64,000 nt of DNA, from contig NC_008009.1 of NCBI RefSeq assembly GCF_000014005.1, positions 1,612,001 to 1,676,000 of the forward strand, in the 5' to 3' direction. Position 1 is the first letter of the stretch. Every line of letters starts with the position of its first letter. The position numbers and the translations under genes were made by a program. The notes under the pieces are model-generated. The model made no database searches. It had not been told where the DNA came from and worked only from the letters and a program-made list of their open reading frames with translations. This document shows positions 8,361 through 19,800 of the stretch, in pieces. Source of the DNA: Candidatus Koribacter versatilis Ellin345. Its GTDB lineage: Bacteria > Acidobacteriota > Terriglobia > Terriglobales > Acidobacteriaceae.

Positions 8361-8957
8361 CTATAAGTACTGCTTCAAGCTCTCGCGCAAACTTTCATAG
8401 GCGCGGAAGAGTAATGATTTGGTCGCCGACTCGCTCAACTTCAGAACTGCGGCGATCTCTTTGTAATCCATATTCTGATACTTATGCATGAGCACTGCCA
8501 TGCGTTGCCGCTCCGGCAGACCTTCTACTACTTTGCGGATCGCCGTCATCCGTTCGTTGCGGAGGATTTCCTGCTCCACCGTCGGACGGCTGTCCGCGAC
8601 ATCCATTGTGCTCCCGCTCTCTTCGTCTGGCTCGTCGAGGCTTACCTGGGCCTCGGCGCGCTCGTGCTTGGTGTCGCGGGCGTTGTTCACGGCCAGGTTA
8701 GTCGCAATGCGATAAAGCCAGGTAGTGAACTTCGCGCTCGCCTCATAGCTCTCGCGAGAGCGATACACGCGCAAGAATACTTCCTGCGCTAACTCTTCAG
8801 CAGTGGCCTGATTGTGGGTGGTCCGATACATGAAACTGATGATCGGCCGGCGGAACTTATCGACGAGGTAGTCGAAGGCGGCGTCGTCGCCCTGCGCAAC
8901 GCGAAGCATGACTTCTGCGTCGCTCAGTTGCTCCAGCACAACGGGCTCTAATGCCAT
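8361..8957 (-). CDS. ECF sigma-70 factor (RpoE-like)
   Basis: Extracytoplasmic-function sigma factor, 198 residues from ATG 8957 (MALEPVVLEQLSDAEV). An upstream in-frame ATG at 9206 would add 83 residues of non-sigma sequence and is rejected. Region 2 spans roughly residues 27-95 (YLVDKFRRPIISFMYR through FTTWLYRIATNLAVN) and region 4 about 135-190 (LPERQRMAVLMHKYQNMDYK, EIAAVLKLSESATKSLLFRA). It heads the operon with the anti-sigma factor and the DUF3106 protein and probably directs a surface-stress regulon. I found no convincing GGAAC/TC-type autoregulatory promoter just upstream. Confidence 0.93.
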   Translation of the reverse strand: MALEPVVLEQLSDAEVMLRVAQGDDAAFDYLVDKFRRPIISFMYRTTHNQATAEELAQEVFLRVYRSRESYEASAKFTTWLYRIATNLAVNNARDTKHERAEAQVSLDEPDEESGSTMDVADSRPTVEQEILRNERMTAIRKVVEGLPERQRMAVLMHKYQNMDYKEIAAVLKLSESATKSLLFRAYESLRESLKQYL

Positions 8958-9579
8958 TCGTTCACGCTCAGCCGAAAGTTTCCTATCGCGTCCGTCCGCG
9001 TTTCCACGCGGGGCGGCGCTGATACCCGGAAGCCCGCGACTTATGGCAAGACTGCTCACATCAAGATGAACCCAACATGACGGCGAAAGTTTCGCCCTCA
9101 AAAGGGATATCGCGACGTAAACCTTTGTGCCGTCGGCACGTAACCGGGGTGCAGCAGCTCCGGATTCCGGGTATTCGGGAACCGGGGTCGTCTCGCCATT
9201 ATGCACTGCGACAGGGACTTCCGGCGATGGTGCGGCGGGGGAGGAAAACGGCGGGGAACATGGTTCGTTACGGAAGTAGGTGTAAATGATTGTCAGGAAA
9301 GGAACTTACACTTGAGTGCCGGAGAGAGGCCGGATTTGCCGCTAAGGTGGAGGGTAATTTTGTCGCTAATATCCACAAAATAATTGACTTACCTAAGTAA
9401 TGTAGTAAGCTTCTACTCACTTTTTCCCCAGGCTGCAGTGCCGAAGCGGACTGCCTTCCCCCAAGTGCCGCCAGGTGTAGTTCCGTCCCCGAATTTCCCC
9501 AGGGTTTTGCGTTGTCGCAAGTGCAAGTTTTCTCCCTAAGTGTTGCTTGTAGCAGGCTTTTCGGACAGGTGGGGTTTCA
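8958..9579. other. 622-bp divergent intergenic region
   Basis: This gap separates the leftward sigma operon from the rightward barrel gene and contains no convincing gene. Seen in it: an inverted repeat GTGTAA (9280-9285) / TTACAC (9306-9311); a GGAACTT at 9301 that resembles an ECF -35 box but lacks a matching -10; an AT-rich stretch at about 9350-9415 with a possible promoter; and C-rich tracts downstream. No tRNA or known riboswitch core was recognised. Confidence 0.5.
9384..9411 (+). promoter_or_regulatory. Possible sigma-70 promoter for the barrel/cyclase/FecR cluster
   Basis: TTGACT (9384-9389), a 16-nt spacer and TAAGCT (9406-9411) lie in the only AT-rich part of the region upstream of the gene at 9580. 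This would give a leader of about 160 nt. The -10 match is weak. Confidence 0.35.
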
Positions 9580-11421
9580 ATGTCAAAGCTTCTTTGTCTC
9601 CTTTGTAGTGTGCTGCTTGCGGGAACGGCAGCCGCGCAATCGTCGTCCCAGCCACCGCAGTCGCAGTCGCCGACCCAGACTGGTACCGGGCAGCCCTCGG
9701 CTTCGTCTACGGACCCTTTGCAGGCGCAACAGAACCCGTTGAGCACGGCGCAGCGGACGACGGACGCGACCAGCAGCACGCCGAAGAGCACGTTCGACGT
9801 CTCGACGAGTTCGTCGGGCGGTCAGGACCAGATGATGGGCGAGCTCCGGATGATGATCCGGAACACGGAACTTGGCGGCGACACGACGCAGAGTTTCCTG
9901 AGCCCCGGCGCCAACACGTTTGGCGAAGTGAATTTCTTCGAAGACAAGAAATTCCTCACCACGCAACGAATCCAGATCCTCGCCATGGTGCGTGGCACCA
10001 ACGACTACAGCATTGATCCGGAAACCACCAGCCTGCAAAAGGCGTACGTCCGCATCTACGGTCCGCGTGATGAGTACATCGTGGGCGACGCGCTGATGAA
10101 CTTCTCGCGGCTCTCGCTGCAACAGAACATCAAGGGCGTGGCGACGTCATGGAAGCTTGGCGACAAGTGGAAGCTTTCGCTGATCAACGGCATTTACATC
10201 GACCGTTACGGCTCGCTGTACAAGGACGTCCTGTCGCGTCCTTATATGTCGTGGGTAGACGGCGCGCGGCTGGAATACAAGCTGAACAAAAATTCGATCA
10301 TCGGCGCGAACTTCGTGAGCAGCGAAGACAAGACAGATTCGCTGCCCGACCAGCCGGTAGGCTTTGCGCCATGGCCTGCGAGCAACCGCCTTGGGACAGT
10401 GGACGGGCGATTCAATATCAACGGCCTGCGCATCGATTCGGAAATTGCGTATTCATGGACGGACTTCGATAAGCGGCAGTCGAGCAATTGCGAAATCTCC
10501 TGTGACAGCAACCAGCCGGAGCCGGAGCTGGGTTACCAGGGCGATTGGGCAGGACGCGTCGAGGCGATTTACCGTTACCACAAGTTCACATTCCGCGGCG
10601 CCTACGCGCGCTATGAGCCGAACTTCGCGTCGATCCAGGCGCGGCAGATCCCCGATTTGCAGGATATGGTCGCGCGCGTGACCTACGACGTGAATGACTA
10701 CATCACGCTCGATGGCACGGTGCGCCGTGCGAATGACGACCTGAAAGAACAGCTTCCCTACGAGACGCGGCTGCTGGGACCGGAAGCGCGCGTTTCCTTC
10801 CACAACCTGCCGTTTTACACCCGCGGCATTTTCGATGTGGGATATCGCTACCGCGATACGCGTTCGAGCGATAGCGTGTCCGTGAGTCGCACGCTGAGCG
10901 CGCCGTTTGCCGAGTTCACCATGCCGTACCACTCGACCTACTTCAGCATTGGATACGAGCGCCGTGGCGTGACTGATTACGTGCAGCTGGGCGACACCGG
11001 TTACACCAACCGCGTGTACGTGGCTTTCCGCGGGATTTACGACGTGGGCGGCTGGCACTTGAACCCGATCGTGCGCTTTGAACTGGAGCGCCAGTCGCAC
11101 GAGCCGCAATGGCCGGTCAACCCCATCCTGGCGTACGACACCAACCGCTTGAACACGATTGGACTGTTTATAGAAGCGCCGAAGTGGTTCATCGCCGAGA
11201 TGGGCTATCGCAATTCTGACGCGACGCTGTATGGGCCCAACGGATTCAATCGTCCGAGCTACAAGGCAGCGCTGACGTACAAGGTGCGCAACGACCAGAA
11301 CATCCTGCTGATCTTCGGGTTCGAGCGCAACACCAACGACTTTGCCGCGCTACTGCCGTATGACGAACGCGTGTATGGCGTGACGCTGGATTACAAGTTC
11401 GGAAAGAAAGCGCAGCGGTAG
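9580..11421 (+). CDS. Predicted outer-membrane beta-barrel protein, 613 aa
   Basis: Signal peptide at residues 1-20 (MSKLLCLLCSVLLAGTAAAQ), then a low-complexity Ser/Gln/Thr linker to about residue 80. The rest is built of short amphipathic stretches alternating with turns and rich in Tyr, Arg and Asn (ITLDGTVRRANDD, TYFSIGYERRGVTDYVQLGD), ending VTLDYKFGKKAQR. That pattern fits a large outer-membrane barrel, though no named family is recognised. It is followed after 10 nt by the CHASE2 cyclase gene and then by the giant FecR protein, so the three probably form one operon. It may export, anchor or gate something for the giant protein; this is inference. Confidence 0.7.
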   Translation: MSKLLCLLCSVLLAGTAAAQSSSQPPQSQSPTQTGTGQPSASSTDPLQAQQNPLSTAQRTTDATSSTPKSTFDVSTSSSGGQDQMMGELRMMIRNTELGGDTTQSFLSPGANTFGEVNFFEDKKFLTTQRIQILAMVRGTNDYSIDPETTSLQKAYVRIYGPRDEYIVGDALMNFSRLSLQQNIKGVATSWKLGDKWKLSLINGIYIDRYGSLYKDVLSRPYMSWVDGARLEYKLNKNSIIGANFVSSEDKTDSLPDQPVGFAPWPASNRLGTVDGRFNINGLRIDSEIAYSWTDFDKRQSSNCEISCDSNQPEPELGYQGDWAGRVEAIYRYHKFTFRGAYARYEPNFASIQARQIPDLQDMVARVTYDVNDYITLDGTVRRANDDLKEQLPYETRLLGPEARVSFHNLPFYTRGIFDVGYRYRDTRSSDSVSVSRTLSAPFAEFTMPYHSTYFSIGYERRGVTDYVQLGDTGYTNRVYVAFRGIYDVGGWHLNPIVRFELERQSHEPQWPVNPILAYDTNRLNTIGLFIEAPKWFIAEMGYRNSDATLYGPNGFNRPSYKAALTYKVRNDQNILLIFGFERNTNDFAALLPYDERVYGVTLDYKFGKKAQR

Positions 11422-11431
11422 AGATTAAGCC

Positions 11432-13816
11432 ATGATGCACGACGTCAAAAGGATCGCGAAGGTTGTCGCCGTAAAGGCGATGCGCCTGTTCGCGCTCGTT
11501 CCCGCGTGGGAAGTGGATGCGGTAATCGCCGTGGTGGTGACGGCGGGAGCGCTGGCGCTCTACCTGGCGGTAGCGCGGTACCAGGAGCGTACGGGCTTTT
11601 CATTCATCGGGAATATCGAACTACGCTCGCTGGATGCGCGCTTTGAAATGCGTGGCTCCCGACAGACCGATTTGGACATCGTCATCATTGGAGTGGATGA
11701 AAAGACTCTACGGAAGACGGGATATCCGATTCCTCGTCGTGCCTACGCATCATTGGTGAACAAGCTCGCAAGCGCCGGCTGCAAAGTCATCGGATTCGAC
11801 TTGGATTTTCCGACAGCAGAAAACAACTCGGCCCTTGATGTTCTGAACCGGCTGAAGGGGCAGGCTGGCGCGCACACATCGCCGGAGTTCATGAGTGAAA
11901 TCGACAATCAGATCGCGTCCTCAGATAACGACGCTGCGTTCGGCGAAGCCGTAGCTAAGGCAGGAAACGTCATTCTCGGGCACGTCTTTCTCGACAGCCA
12001 GCAGAAGGCGCAGTCGTTGTCTTCTCAGGAAGCGGAAGACTATTACAAGCTCCTCTGGGACCATCCGTTTCCGCAGACCCATCCGTATCCGGACGGAGCG
12101 AACTTCTCGCCTGCCGATGCGTTCATGCGACAAAAGGGCAACACGGTCTTCGGAGTCGAGCCGAACATTGCGAAAATCGCCGAACGCGCGAAGTCGATTG
12201 GTTATTTGGATACGGTGTTCGACGCCGACGGTACGATTCGGCGAGTACCGCTCCTGATCTACTACAAAGACCTGGATTTCGTGCCCCCTATCGAAATCGA
12301 AATGTTGCGTTATCTCGAGAATATCTCGATTGACGATTCAAACGCATTCATCGGGCAGTCTGGCGTCCATGAAATCAGACTGGGGGCGCACGCCATCCAT
12401 CCTGCCAAGGACGGCACGGCCCTCATCAACTATGCCGGTCCTTACAAGACGTATCCGCACTATTCGCTGGCCGATGTCCTGACGGGAGAAGTCTCGCCAG
12501 CGACCTTCCATAACAAGATTGTGTTCGTGGGTCCCACGGCAAAAGGCATGGGCGATATGCGTATCACGCCATTTTCCACGCCGGAAGCCGCTTACATGGG
12601 AGTCGAAATCCACGCCAACGTTTTGGATAACCTCCTGCACAGCGAAAATCCGCGCCGTGGTTTCCTGAAGCGCGGAACGCGTGAAGAGACGGTCGACCTT
12701 GTCGTGATCCTGTTGTTTGGCATAGGCGGCGGCATTCTCTTCGCGAAGACGCCTCCGTTGCGCGCCGGCATCGCGGCTCTGTCAATTCTTGGTGGTTTTG
12801 CAGCGGTCGCGTTCATTGTTTTTGCTCTGTTCGGCATGTGGATTTACGTTGTGATTCCCGCCGCAACCGTCGTCATCGACTACGCTGCGATTTCCAGCTA
12901 CCGCATGATCTTTGAAGAGCGCGAAAAGCGGAAAGTCCGCAAGACTTTCGAGCGTTACGTCGCGCCGGGCGTCATCAAGCTGATCGAAGAGAATCCTGAA
13001 AAGTATTTCCGTACTGGCGGCGAGATGCGCGAGTTGACGGTGATGTTCTCGGACATCCGCGGATTCACCGAGATCTCTGAAGGCCTGACGCCGGATGAAC
13101 TGGTGCATTTGCTCAATCGCTACCTCGGCGACATGACGGGCGTGATCTTCGAATCCCTCGGCACCCTCGATAAGTACATTGGCGACGCCATCATGGCGTT
13201 CTGGGGATCGCCGGTGCCGCAGTCGGACCATGCGTATCGCGCGTGCGAGACCGCACTGAAGATGAGCGTTGCCCTCAACGATCTGAACCAGCGACTGACG
13301 CATGAAGGCAAGAAGACGCTGAAGATCGGCATTGGCATTAACAGTGGCCAGATGAACGTCGGCAACATGGGTTCCGAATTCCGTTTCGCCTGGACGGTGA
13401 TGGGCGACAACGTGAACCTCGCCTCTCGTTTGGAAGGCCAGACCAAGGCGTACAAGACGATGCGGCTGATTACGGAATTCACCTATGAAGAGGTGAAGGA
13501 CCAGATGGTCTGCCGCCAACTCGATGTGATCCGCGTACAGGGCAAGGAAAAGCCCGTTGCCATTTACGAGCTGATGGATTTCGTTCGCAGCAAGGACCAA
13601 TACGAAGACTTGCTGGCGCACTTCAACGCTGCGCGCGATGCCTATATCCGGCAGTCGTGGAGCGAGGCGATCACATTGTTTGAAGGGCTGCTGGAGCGGT
13701 ATCCGGAAGATGGGCCGTCGATCGTGCTCCTGGATCGTTGCAAAGAGTTTCGAGTTTCGCCGCCATCGCGCGATTGGGATGGCGTTTATACGACGAAGAA
13801 GGAAGCAGTGCATTAA
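11432..13816 (+). CDS. CHASE2-domain membrane adenylate cyclase (class III)
   Basis: 794-residue cyclase. A membrane segment at 29-47 is followed by a CHASE2 extracytoplasmic sensor domain (about 60-400), three membrane segments (about 420-495) and a cytoplasmic class III cyclase domain (about 530-710). Metal-binding Asp residues lie in FSDIRGFT and YIGDAIMAF. Lys in TLDKYIGDA fits adenine recognition, and a Thr in WTVMGDNVNLASRLE at the second selectivity position fits the IIIb subgroup. A TPR-like tail of about 80 residues follows. The product is therefore probably cAMP. The sensor faces the same compartment as the giant FecR protein encoded 81 nt downstream. Confidence 0.93.
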   Translation: MMHDVKRIAKVVAVKAMRLFALVPAWEVDAVIAVVVTAGALALYLAVARYQERTGFSFIGNIELRSLDARFEMRGSRQTDLDIVIIGVDEKTLRKTGYPIPRRAYASLVNKLASAGCKVIGFDLDFPTAENNSALDVLNRLKGQAGAHTSPEFMSEIDNQIASSDNDAAFGEAVAKAGNVILGHVFLDSQQKAQSLSSQEAEDYYKLLWDHPFPQTHPYPDGANFSPADAFMRQKGNTVFGVEPNIAKIAERAKSIGYLDTVFDADGTIRRVPLLIYYKDLDFVPPIEIEMLRYLENISIDDSNAFIGQSGVHEIRLGAHAIHPAKDGTALINYAGPYKTYPHYSLADVLTGEVSPATFHNKIVFVGPTAKGMGDMRITPFSTPEAAYMGVEIHANVLDNLLHSENPRRGFLKRGTREETVDLVVILLFGIGGGILFAKTPPLRAGIAALSILGGFAAVAFIVFALFGMWIYVVIPAATVVIDYAAISSYRMIFEEREKRKVRKTFERYVAPGVIKLIEENPEKYFRTGGEMRELTVMFSDIRGFTEISEGLTPDELVHLLNRYLGDMTGVIFESLGTLDKYIGDAIMAFWGSPVPQSDHAYRACETALKMSVALNDLNQRLTHEGKKTLKIGIGINSGQMNVGNMGSEFRFAWTVMGDNVNLASRLEGQTKAYKTMRLITEFTYEEVKDQMVCRQLDVIRVQGKEKPVAIYELMDFVRSKDQYEDLLAHFNAARDAYIRQSWSEAITLFEGLLERYPEDGPSIVLLDRCKEFRVSPPSRDWDGVYTTKKEAVH

Positions 13817-13897
13817 GACCCGAGGCCCGGTCGTACGACGACCTGGCCCATGCAAGTAGCTGCTGATTTGAAGTTGAAGAGACAGAGGGTGTCATCC

Positions 13898-16800
13898 ATG
13901 AATCGTTGGTCGCGAATCGTTTGTTCCGTCATCGCTGTATCTGGAATGTGTGTCCCCGCAATTGCCGGTGACGCGCCCACACCCGGCACCAAGGCCGGAA
14001 GTGTGACCGCGCTGCTGCCGGTAGCGCACGTGAGCCGCGTGGTGAACAAGGCGAACGTGGTCAAGGACGCCGCGAAGGGCGACGACGTTTATTGGAACGA
14101 CGTGGTGCGCACAGAAAAAGGCGGACGCGCCCGCATTACGCTCAACGACCAATCCATCCTCTCGCTGGGTTCGCAGGCCGAACTCCACGTCATTAAGCAC
14201 GACGCTAAAACGCAGCAGACCCAACTCGAATTGACTTACGGCCGTGTGCGCGCGGAAGTCACCACCGTCACCAAGGATGGCGGCAGCTTTGAAGTGAAGA
14301 CCCCGACGGCAGTCGCCGGCGTTATCGGCACTACGTTCGGCGCGGAATCTACGGTTGGCGAATCGAAGTTCCTTTGCATGGCGGGCATGGTCAACGTCCG
14401 CAGCGCCGACCCGGCAGTTCCGGGCGTGACGAGTTGCGAACCGGGCAAGGTGATTACGATCGGCGCAGGCAAAGCTCCCGTAAAGCGCAACGCAACGCCC
14501 GAGGAGTATCAGAAGTGGTATGCCGACACGGAAACTGCGGTGATCACGGGAATGTGGCCGTGGGCGCTGGTTCCGGGCGCAGCGGTGGATGCCAAGGCGA
14601 CCGGAAACCACCTGGATGGCGTGACCTCGGTCAGTTCTTCGGATTCGTCCATCGCGGTAACGTTGAAGCCTTCGACGGCTGCGAATTCAGTGGGCCTGCA
14701 CGTCGCAGTAAGCGCCACCACCAAGCCCGGCGCGTACATCTTTACCTTTAAGAAGACGGGCGGCAGCGAAGCTTCCACCGTCTTCCTCGTGCTCGGAACT
14801 CCGGGCTCGATGGACGACATTGATTCGATGTTGAACGACTACCTCGAGACGATCGAGGAAGAGCGCCACGCTGCACTCGCCGCATTGAATGCAGTTCAGC
14901 TGCAGTTGCAGCAATCGGCCGATATGGCCAACGGCGCGCTCACTGCCGCGAACACAAATGCGAAGCCGCCTCTCGATTTGACGAAGACGTCTGCCGACAT
15001 CCAGAACAACGCCAGCAATCTGCAGGCAAACCTCGCCGACGCGCAATCGAAGGTCAATGCTGCGTTCGATGCAGCTAAGAAAGACTTCACTAATCGCTTC
15101 AACACTGCCGTTGCGGCCTTGAAGACGCGCAACGCGAGCGGCAAGCCGGATGATGAATTCCGTTCGTCCGTGTCGGCTGCTTTCTCCGATGTGAACGCGA
15201 CCGCGAACAGTGCCGTCGCCAGCCTGGTAGATGCGTTACAGGACCAGGCAACGCAACTCGCGGCTTTGATCGCAGAGCTTGAGCAGCAAGAGATGGCGCT
15301 GATCGCCGCGAACACGCCGGCGAACACGATTCCTGCGCAGGCGGTTGAGCAGGCGTACGCCGCAACCTTCGCCGCCGGTCCGCTTGCCTCTGGAGGCGGT
15401 CCGTACAAATGGGAGGTCTGCGATGGGGCATACAAATCAACCAGCGCAGGCAAGGCAATTCCTGCTGGAGCCCCGGGTTGCAATGCGCTGCCCGGCTATG
15501 TGAGTGCCACTCCCTCGTTCACGGTGGATACCTGCGATCTGAAGCCCGCAAGCTACGTGGTGCGTTTCACCAACGGCGACAAGGCTTATGAGAGCACGCT
15601 GGGCATCATCAAACCGGCGTACGACGATCCGCTCACGCGTCTCCAGGGCATGGCGCAAGCGTATGACGCGCTGCTACCCGACATTTTCATGGAGTACTTC
15701 GACCCGGTGAACTTCCCGGGCTACTCGCAGTTGTCCGAGAACATTCGTCGCACGATGCAGAGCCTGACCAGCATGAACATCCACCTCATCGTGGATGATA
15801 TTGCGGTCAACTGTAACGAGGCGAGCGTTCGCGCGGAGTGGCAGGAGAATTACAGCTTCCCGCAGTCGCCGAAGAACATTCAAAAAACGACAGGCGAAGA
15901 GATCAACGTAAAGTTCCTGCGCACGCCGGGTAAAGGCTGGTACATCACCGAACTCAACGGCGACAACGGAACGGTGCAGGGCATTCCGCCGGGACCGGTG
16001 TTGACCGATGCGCCGACGGCGCAGCTCACGGTGTTGAATGTGAACGTCGCAATCTCGCCGACGAGCGGAACGGTTCGCCGCGCCGCCGCGAGCGCGGTGC
16101 CCACGGTTCCTCTCGGGCCGGTGAGTTTCACGGCAACGGTGAGCAATACCGGCAAAGCCGATGTCACGCTGCCCGTGGCAGTGCAGTTCTTCTTGCTCGA
16201 CGACAAAGGCACGCAACTCGATCTCCAGAACTCGACACTGCCGCCTCCGCTGAAAGCGGGTACGTCGGCGGACATCAACCAGGTCCTGACGATTCCGTCG
16301 TCGGTACCGGGCGGAGCGGTCCTCACCATCGGTGTACGTGTGAACCCGAACTGTACGATTCCGGTGCAGCGTTGCGACTCCAGCAATCTGACGAAGTTGC
16401 AGGTGGAAGTCGGCGCAGTGGATATGTCGCCGACGAAGATCGCGGCAGTTTCGCCGCTGGTTGGAACGGTTGCGGGAGAAGTGCGCGTGACCGTGAGCAA
16501 CCTTGGCAAACAGGCATCGCCGGCGACGACCGGGAACCTGGTGCTCACTAGCCCGTTGTTCTCGGGCAGCGTGAAGGCCGATATTCCTGCGATTCCGGCG
16601 GGTGGTGCAGTGAACGTGGACATTCACACGCCGGCGCTGCCGAACGTTTCCGGTTCGCAGAATTTCACTGCGACGATTACTCCGCCAGTGACGGGCGACA
16701 TTGACACCGGCGACAAGACGATCACTTCCGCGCTACCGGTTGCGACCGCGGTTGATATTGCGATTCTGAGCGTTACGCCAACGGGCTCGCTGGTTGGCAC

Positions 16801-19800
16801 ATCGAACGCGACGTTCAACGTGCAACTGAAGAACCTCGGCGCGGCGACCTCGGTGGGGAACGACGGCGATCTGGCCCTGACGGAAGGCACAGGTACTCCG
16901 GTTGCGCTGGGTGCGGGCGATATCCCGAACATCGCGCCGGGAGCAACGGCCACAGTGGCGATTTCGGTGGCTCTGCCCAACATCAGCGGCAGCACGACAT
17001 TCACGGCGCACATCGCGACACCGATTACTTTTGATACGAACGCGGCCAACGACACGCTTGCGGTTTCGATCCCGGTAACGACCGGTGTGGATATCCAGGT
17101 CGTGAGCATTACGCCTACCGGCGGACTGGTGGGCACGTCGCCGGCGACGTTCAACGTAGTGTTGAAGAACCTGGGTGGCGCGACTTCGGCTGCAGTTGCG
17201 TCGGATTTGACGGTGAGCGATACCAGTGGCGCCGCGATCCTGCTCGGCACGTCCGACATTCCATCCATCGGTCCAGGCGCGAGCGTGACCGTGCCGGTGA
17301 CCACCACGCTGCCGAACATCAGCGGCACAACGAAGTTCACGGCACAAATCGTTACACCGATCCCGGGCGACACTGACTCGGCGAACGACACGCTGACGGT
17401 CTCATTGCCAGTCGGCGCGGGCGTGGACATCCAGGTGGCGGCGATCTCGAGTTCTTCCTCGCTGGTGGAAAGCCAAGCGGGGACGATCAATGTCACACTG
17501 AAGAACCTTGGCGGATCTGCGTCCACGGCTACGACAGGGAACTTGATCCTGACGGGTCCCTCGGGCCCGGCGCTAGCAACCGGCGACATCCCGTCCATCG
17601 CGGCGGGTAGTTCGACCGTTGTATCGCTGGCGATCACGGTGCCTGCGTTGTCAGGCGCGACGAACTTCACGGCGAAGATCAGTCCGGCGGTTCCGAACGA
17701 TGGAAACCCGGCTAACGATACGTTGACCCAGAGCCTCACCATTCAGCCGGCGGTTGATATTCAAGTTGTGAGCATCACCGGTTCTGGCCTTGTCGAAGGC
17801 CAGCCGGCAACGCTCAGCGTGACGCTGAAGAACCTTGGTGCAGGCACGTCGGCGGCGACGACCGGCAACCTCAAACTGAGCGGGCCGTCGGGTTCGCTGG
17901 GAACGGCAAGCATCCCCGCAATTGGACCGGGAGCTTCGACCACGATTCCAATCGCGGTCACACTGCCGGTTGCGACCGGCGCGACGAGCTTCACGGCAAC
18001 GATCAGCCCGGCGGTTCCGCTGGATACTGACTCGGCAAACGATACATTAACCACGAGCCTCACGCTGGCGACCGCCGTGGACATCCAGGTTGTTTCGCTG
18101 ACGAACGGTTCGGTCATCACGGAAAACCAGCCGAGCACGTTCACCGTCACGTTGAAAAACAACGGCGCAGTCGCGTCGTCGGCGACGACGGGCAACCTGT
18201 TGTTGAGCGGTCCGTCTGGTCCGGCGCTTGGATCGGCGAATATTCCGTCCATCGCTGCCGGGACTTCAATCACGGTGCCGATCACGGTGACGATCCCGAC
18301 CCTTACCGGCGCGAACAACTTTACGGCCGCGATCAGTCCGGCGGTGCCGCTCGATCTGAATGCGGCCAACGACTCGCTGACGGTAAGCTTCACGGTTCTG
18401 TCGAGCTACGTTGATCTCAAGATGACGGGGCTGAGCGTTTACGGAGGCGGCTCACTGAGCTCCGGCAATGCTTATGTGCTGACCATCTCGGTCCAAAACA
18501 ATGGCAATCTTGCCTCTGGCACGGGCGACACACTGTCTTGCGGAATCACCGGGCCGGGTTTCAGCGGTACGGTACCGCTGACACTTTCGACCACGGCGTT
18601 GGTCTCGCTGGCGCCAGGCGGCACCACGATGACCTCACCGAGCTTCACCATGCCGAAGAACCTGGCTGGTTCGGACACCATCACTTGTACCGCGAGTGAA
18701 GATCCGAACGAGCCATCAGGCCTTGTCGCCGACAACACCAGGACCTTTGGAGTTACGGTGAACACAAATCTCAACCTGCACTTCAGCGGAACGCTGACGC
18801 CGCCAGCCGCGTTGCAGATGGGCAGCAGCGCGACGCTCTCCGTCACGGTTACGAACGATGGCCCAGATGACGCACCGGCCGCGAGCTACAGCTTGCAGGC
18901 GGGCATGGCGACCTTCAGCAACATTGGAACGCTGACGGGCACGAACATCGTTGCGATTCCGGCGACGACTTCGCACACGTATGCGCTGCCGATCACCGTC
19001 CCGCAACTTGGCACGGCGCCGCAGGACGTCAGCAACGTGACCGGCCAAGTGAACATCATTGATGGCACCGGCCTGACAGAAACCAATACGACCGACAACG
19101 TGATCACCACGACGTCGTTCCGCGTTCTCGACTTCACCCTCACCACGAGCGCTACGACTATGCTCGCAGTGACGGGACGCACGCTGAATGGCCAGGCGTA
19201 TGTGGTTGCGCCGACGACGTACATCGGACTCTTCCCATCGTTTGCCGTGACTCCGACCGGAGTGCCTACGGGCATCACGGTGAATAAGAGTGGCGGCATG
19301 ACCGGCACGGTGACGGCTGCGGCAGGGAACTACAGCGCGACCTTCAGTGGCAGTAGCGCAGGAGTGACGCACGCTGCCAGCGCAGCATTGCCATTCACTG
19401 TGCACGGCGAAATCAACTTCTCGCTGACCTCAGCGATCAACTTGACGCAGACGGGCACGGGCGTAGTGTTGGCCGGGACGCTCAATGGCGGCCTGCCGAC
19501 GATCGCCGTCAGCACGCCGGCACCTCCAACCGGCATCACGATCGCGGGTCCGGCATCCATCAACGTGGGTGCGGTTCCGGCGACGATCAATGCCTGGACG
19601 CTTTCTGCCGATGCGACTTCAACCCTCGGCGCGGCGAGCATTAATCTCACCGCCACGGATAGTGGCGTGACCAATGCCTTCGAAGCGGTGCCTGGCAATA
19701 CGGTCACGCTGCCGGTGGCCTACACCGTCGGTGGACTGTCGAACTTCGTTATTCAATCGGCGACGTTCGTAGGTCACGGTGCGGGTCCGAACTATGAGGG

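Noticed and set aside
8958-9206. 83-codon N-terminal extension of the ECF sigma factor
   Set aside because: ECF sigma factors begin close to region 2; the extension has no sigma character and ATG 8957 gives the usual length.
9301-9307. GGAACTT as an ECF-type -35 box
   Set aside because: No TC/GTC-type -10 element lies 16-17 nt downstream, so a single match is likely chance.
16624-17742. Long reverse ORFs opposite the giant FecR/CARDB gene (also 15674-16627, 17761-18393, 22378-23166)
   Set aside because: All are antisense shadows of a repetitive GC-rich coding region, with the same 330-nt periodicity and no domain.
16418-18409. CRISPR-like array
   Set aside because: The repeats are about 333 nt long, in frame and coding; there are no short spacers or cas genes.
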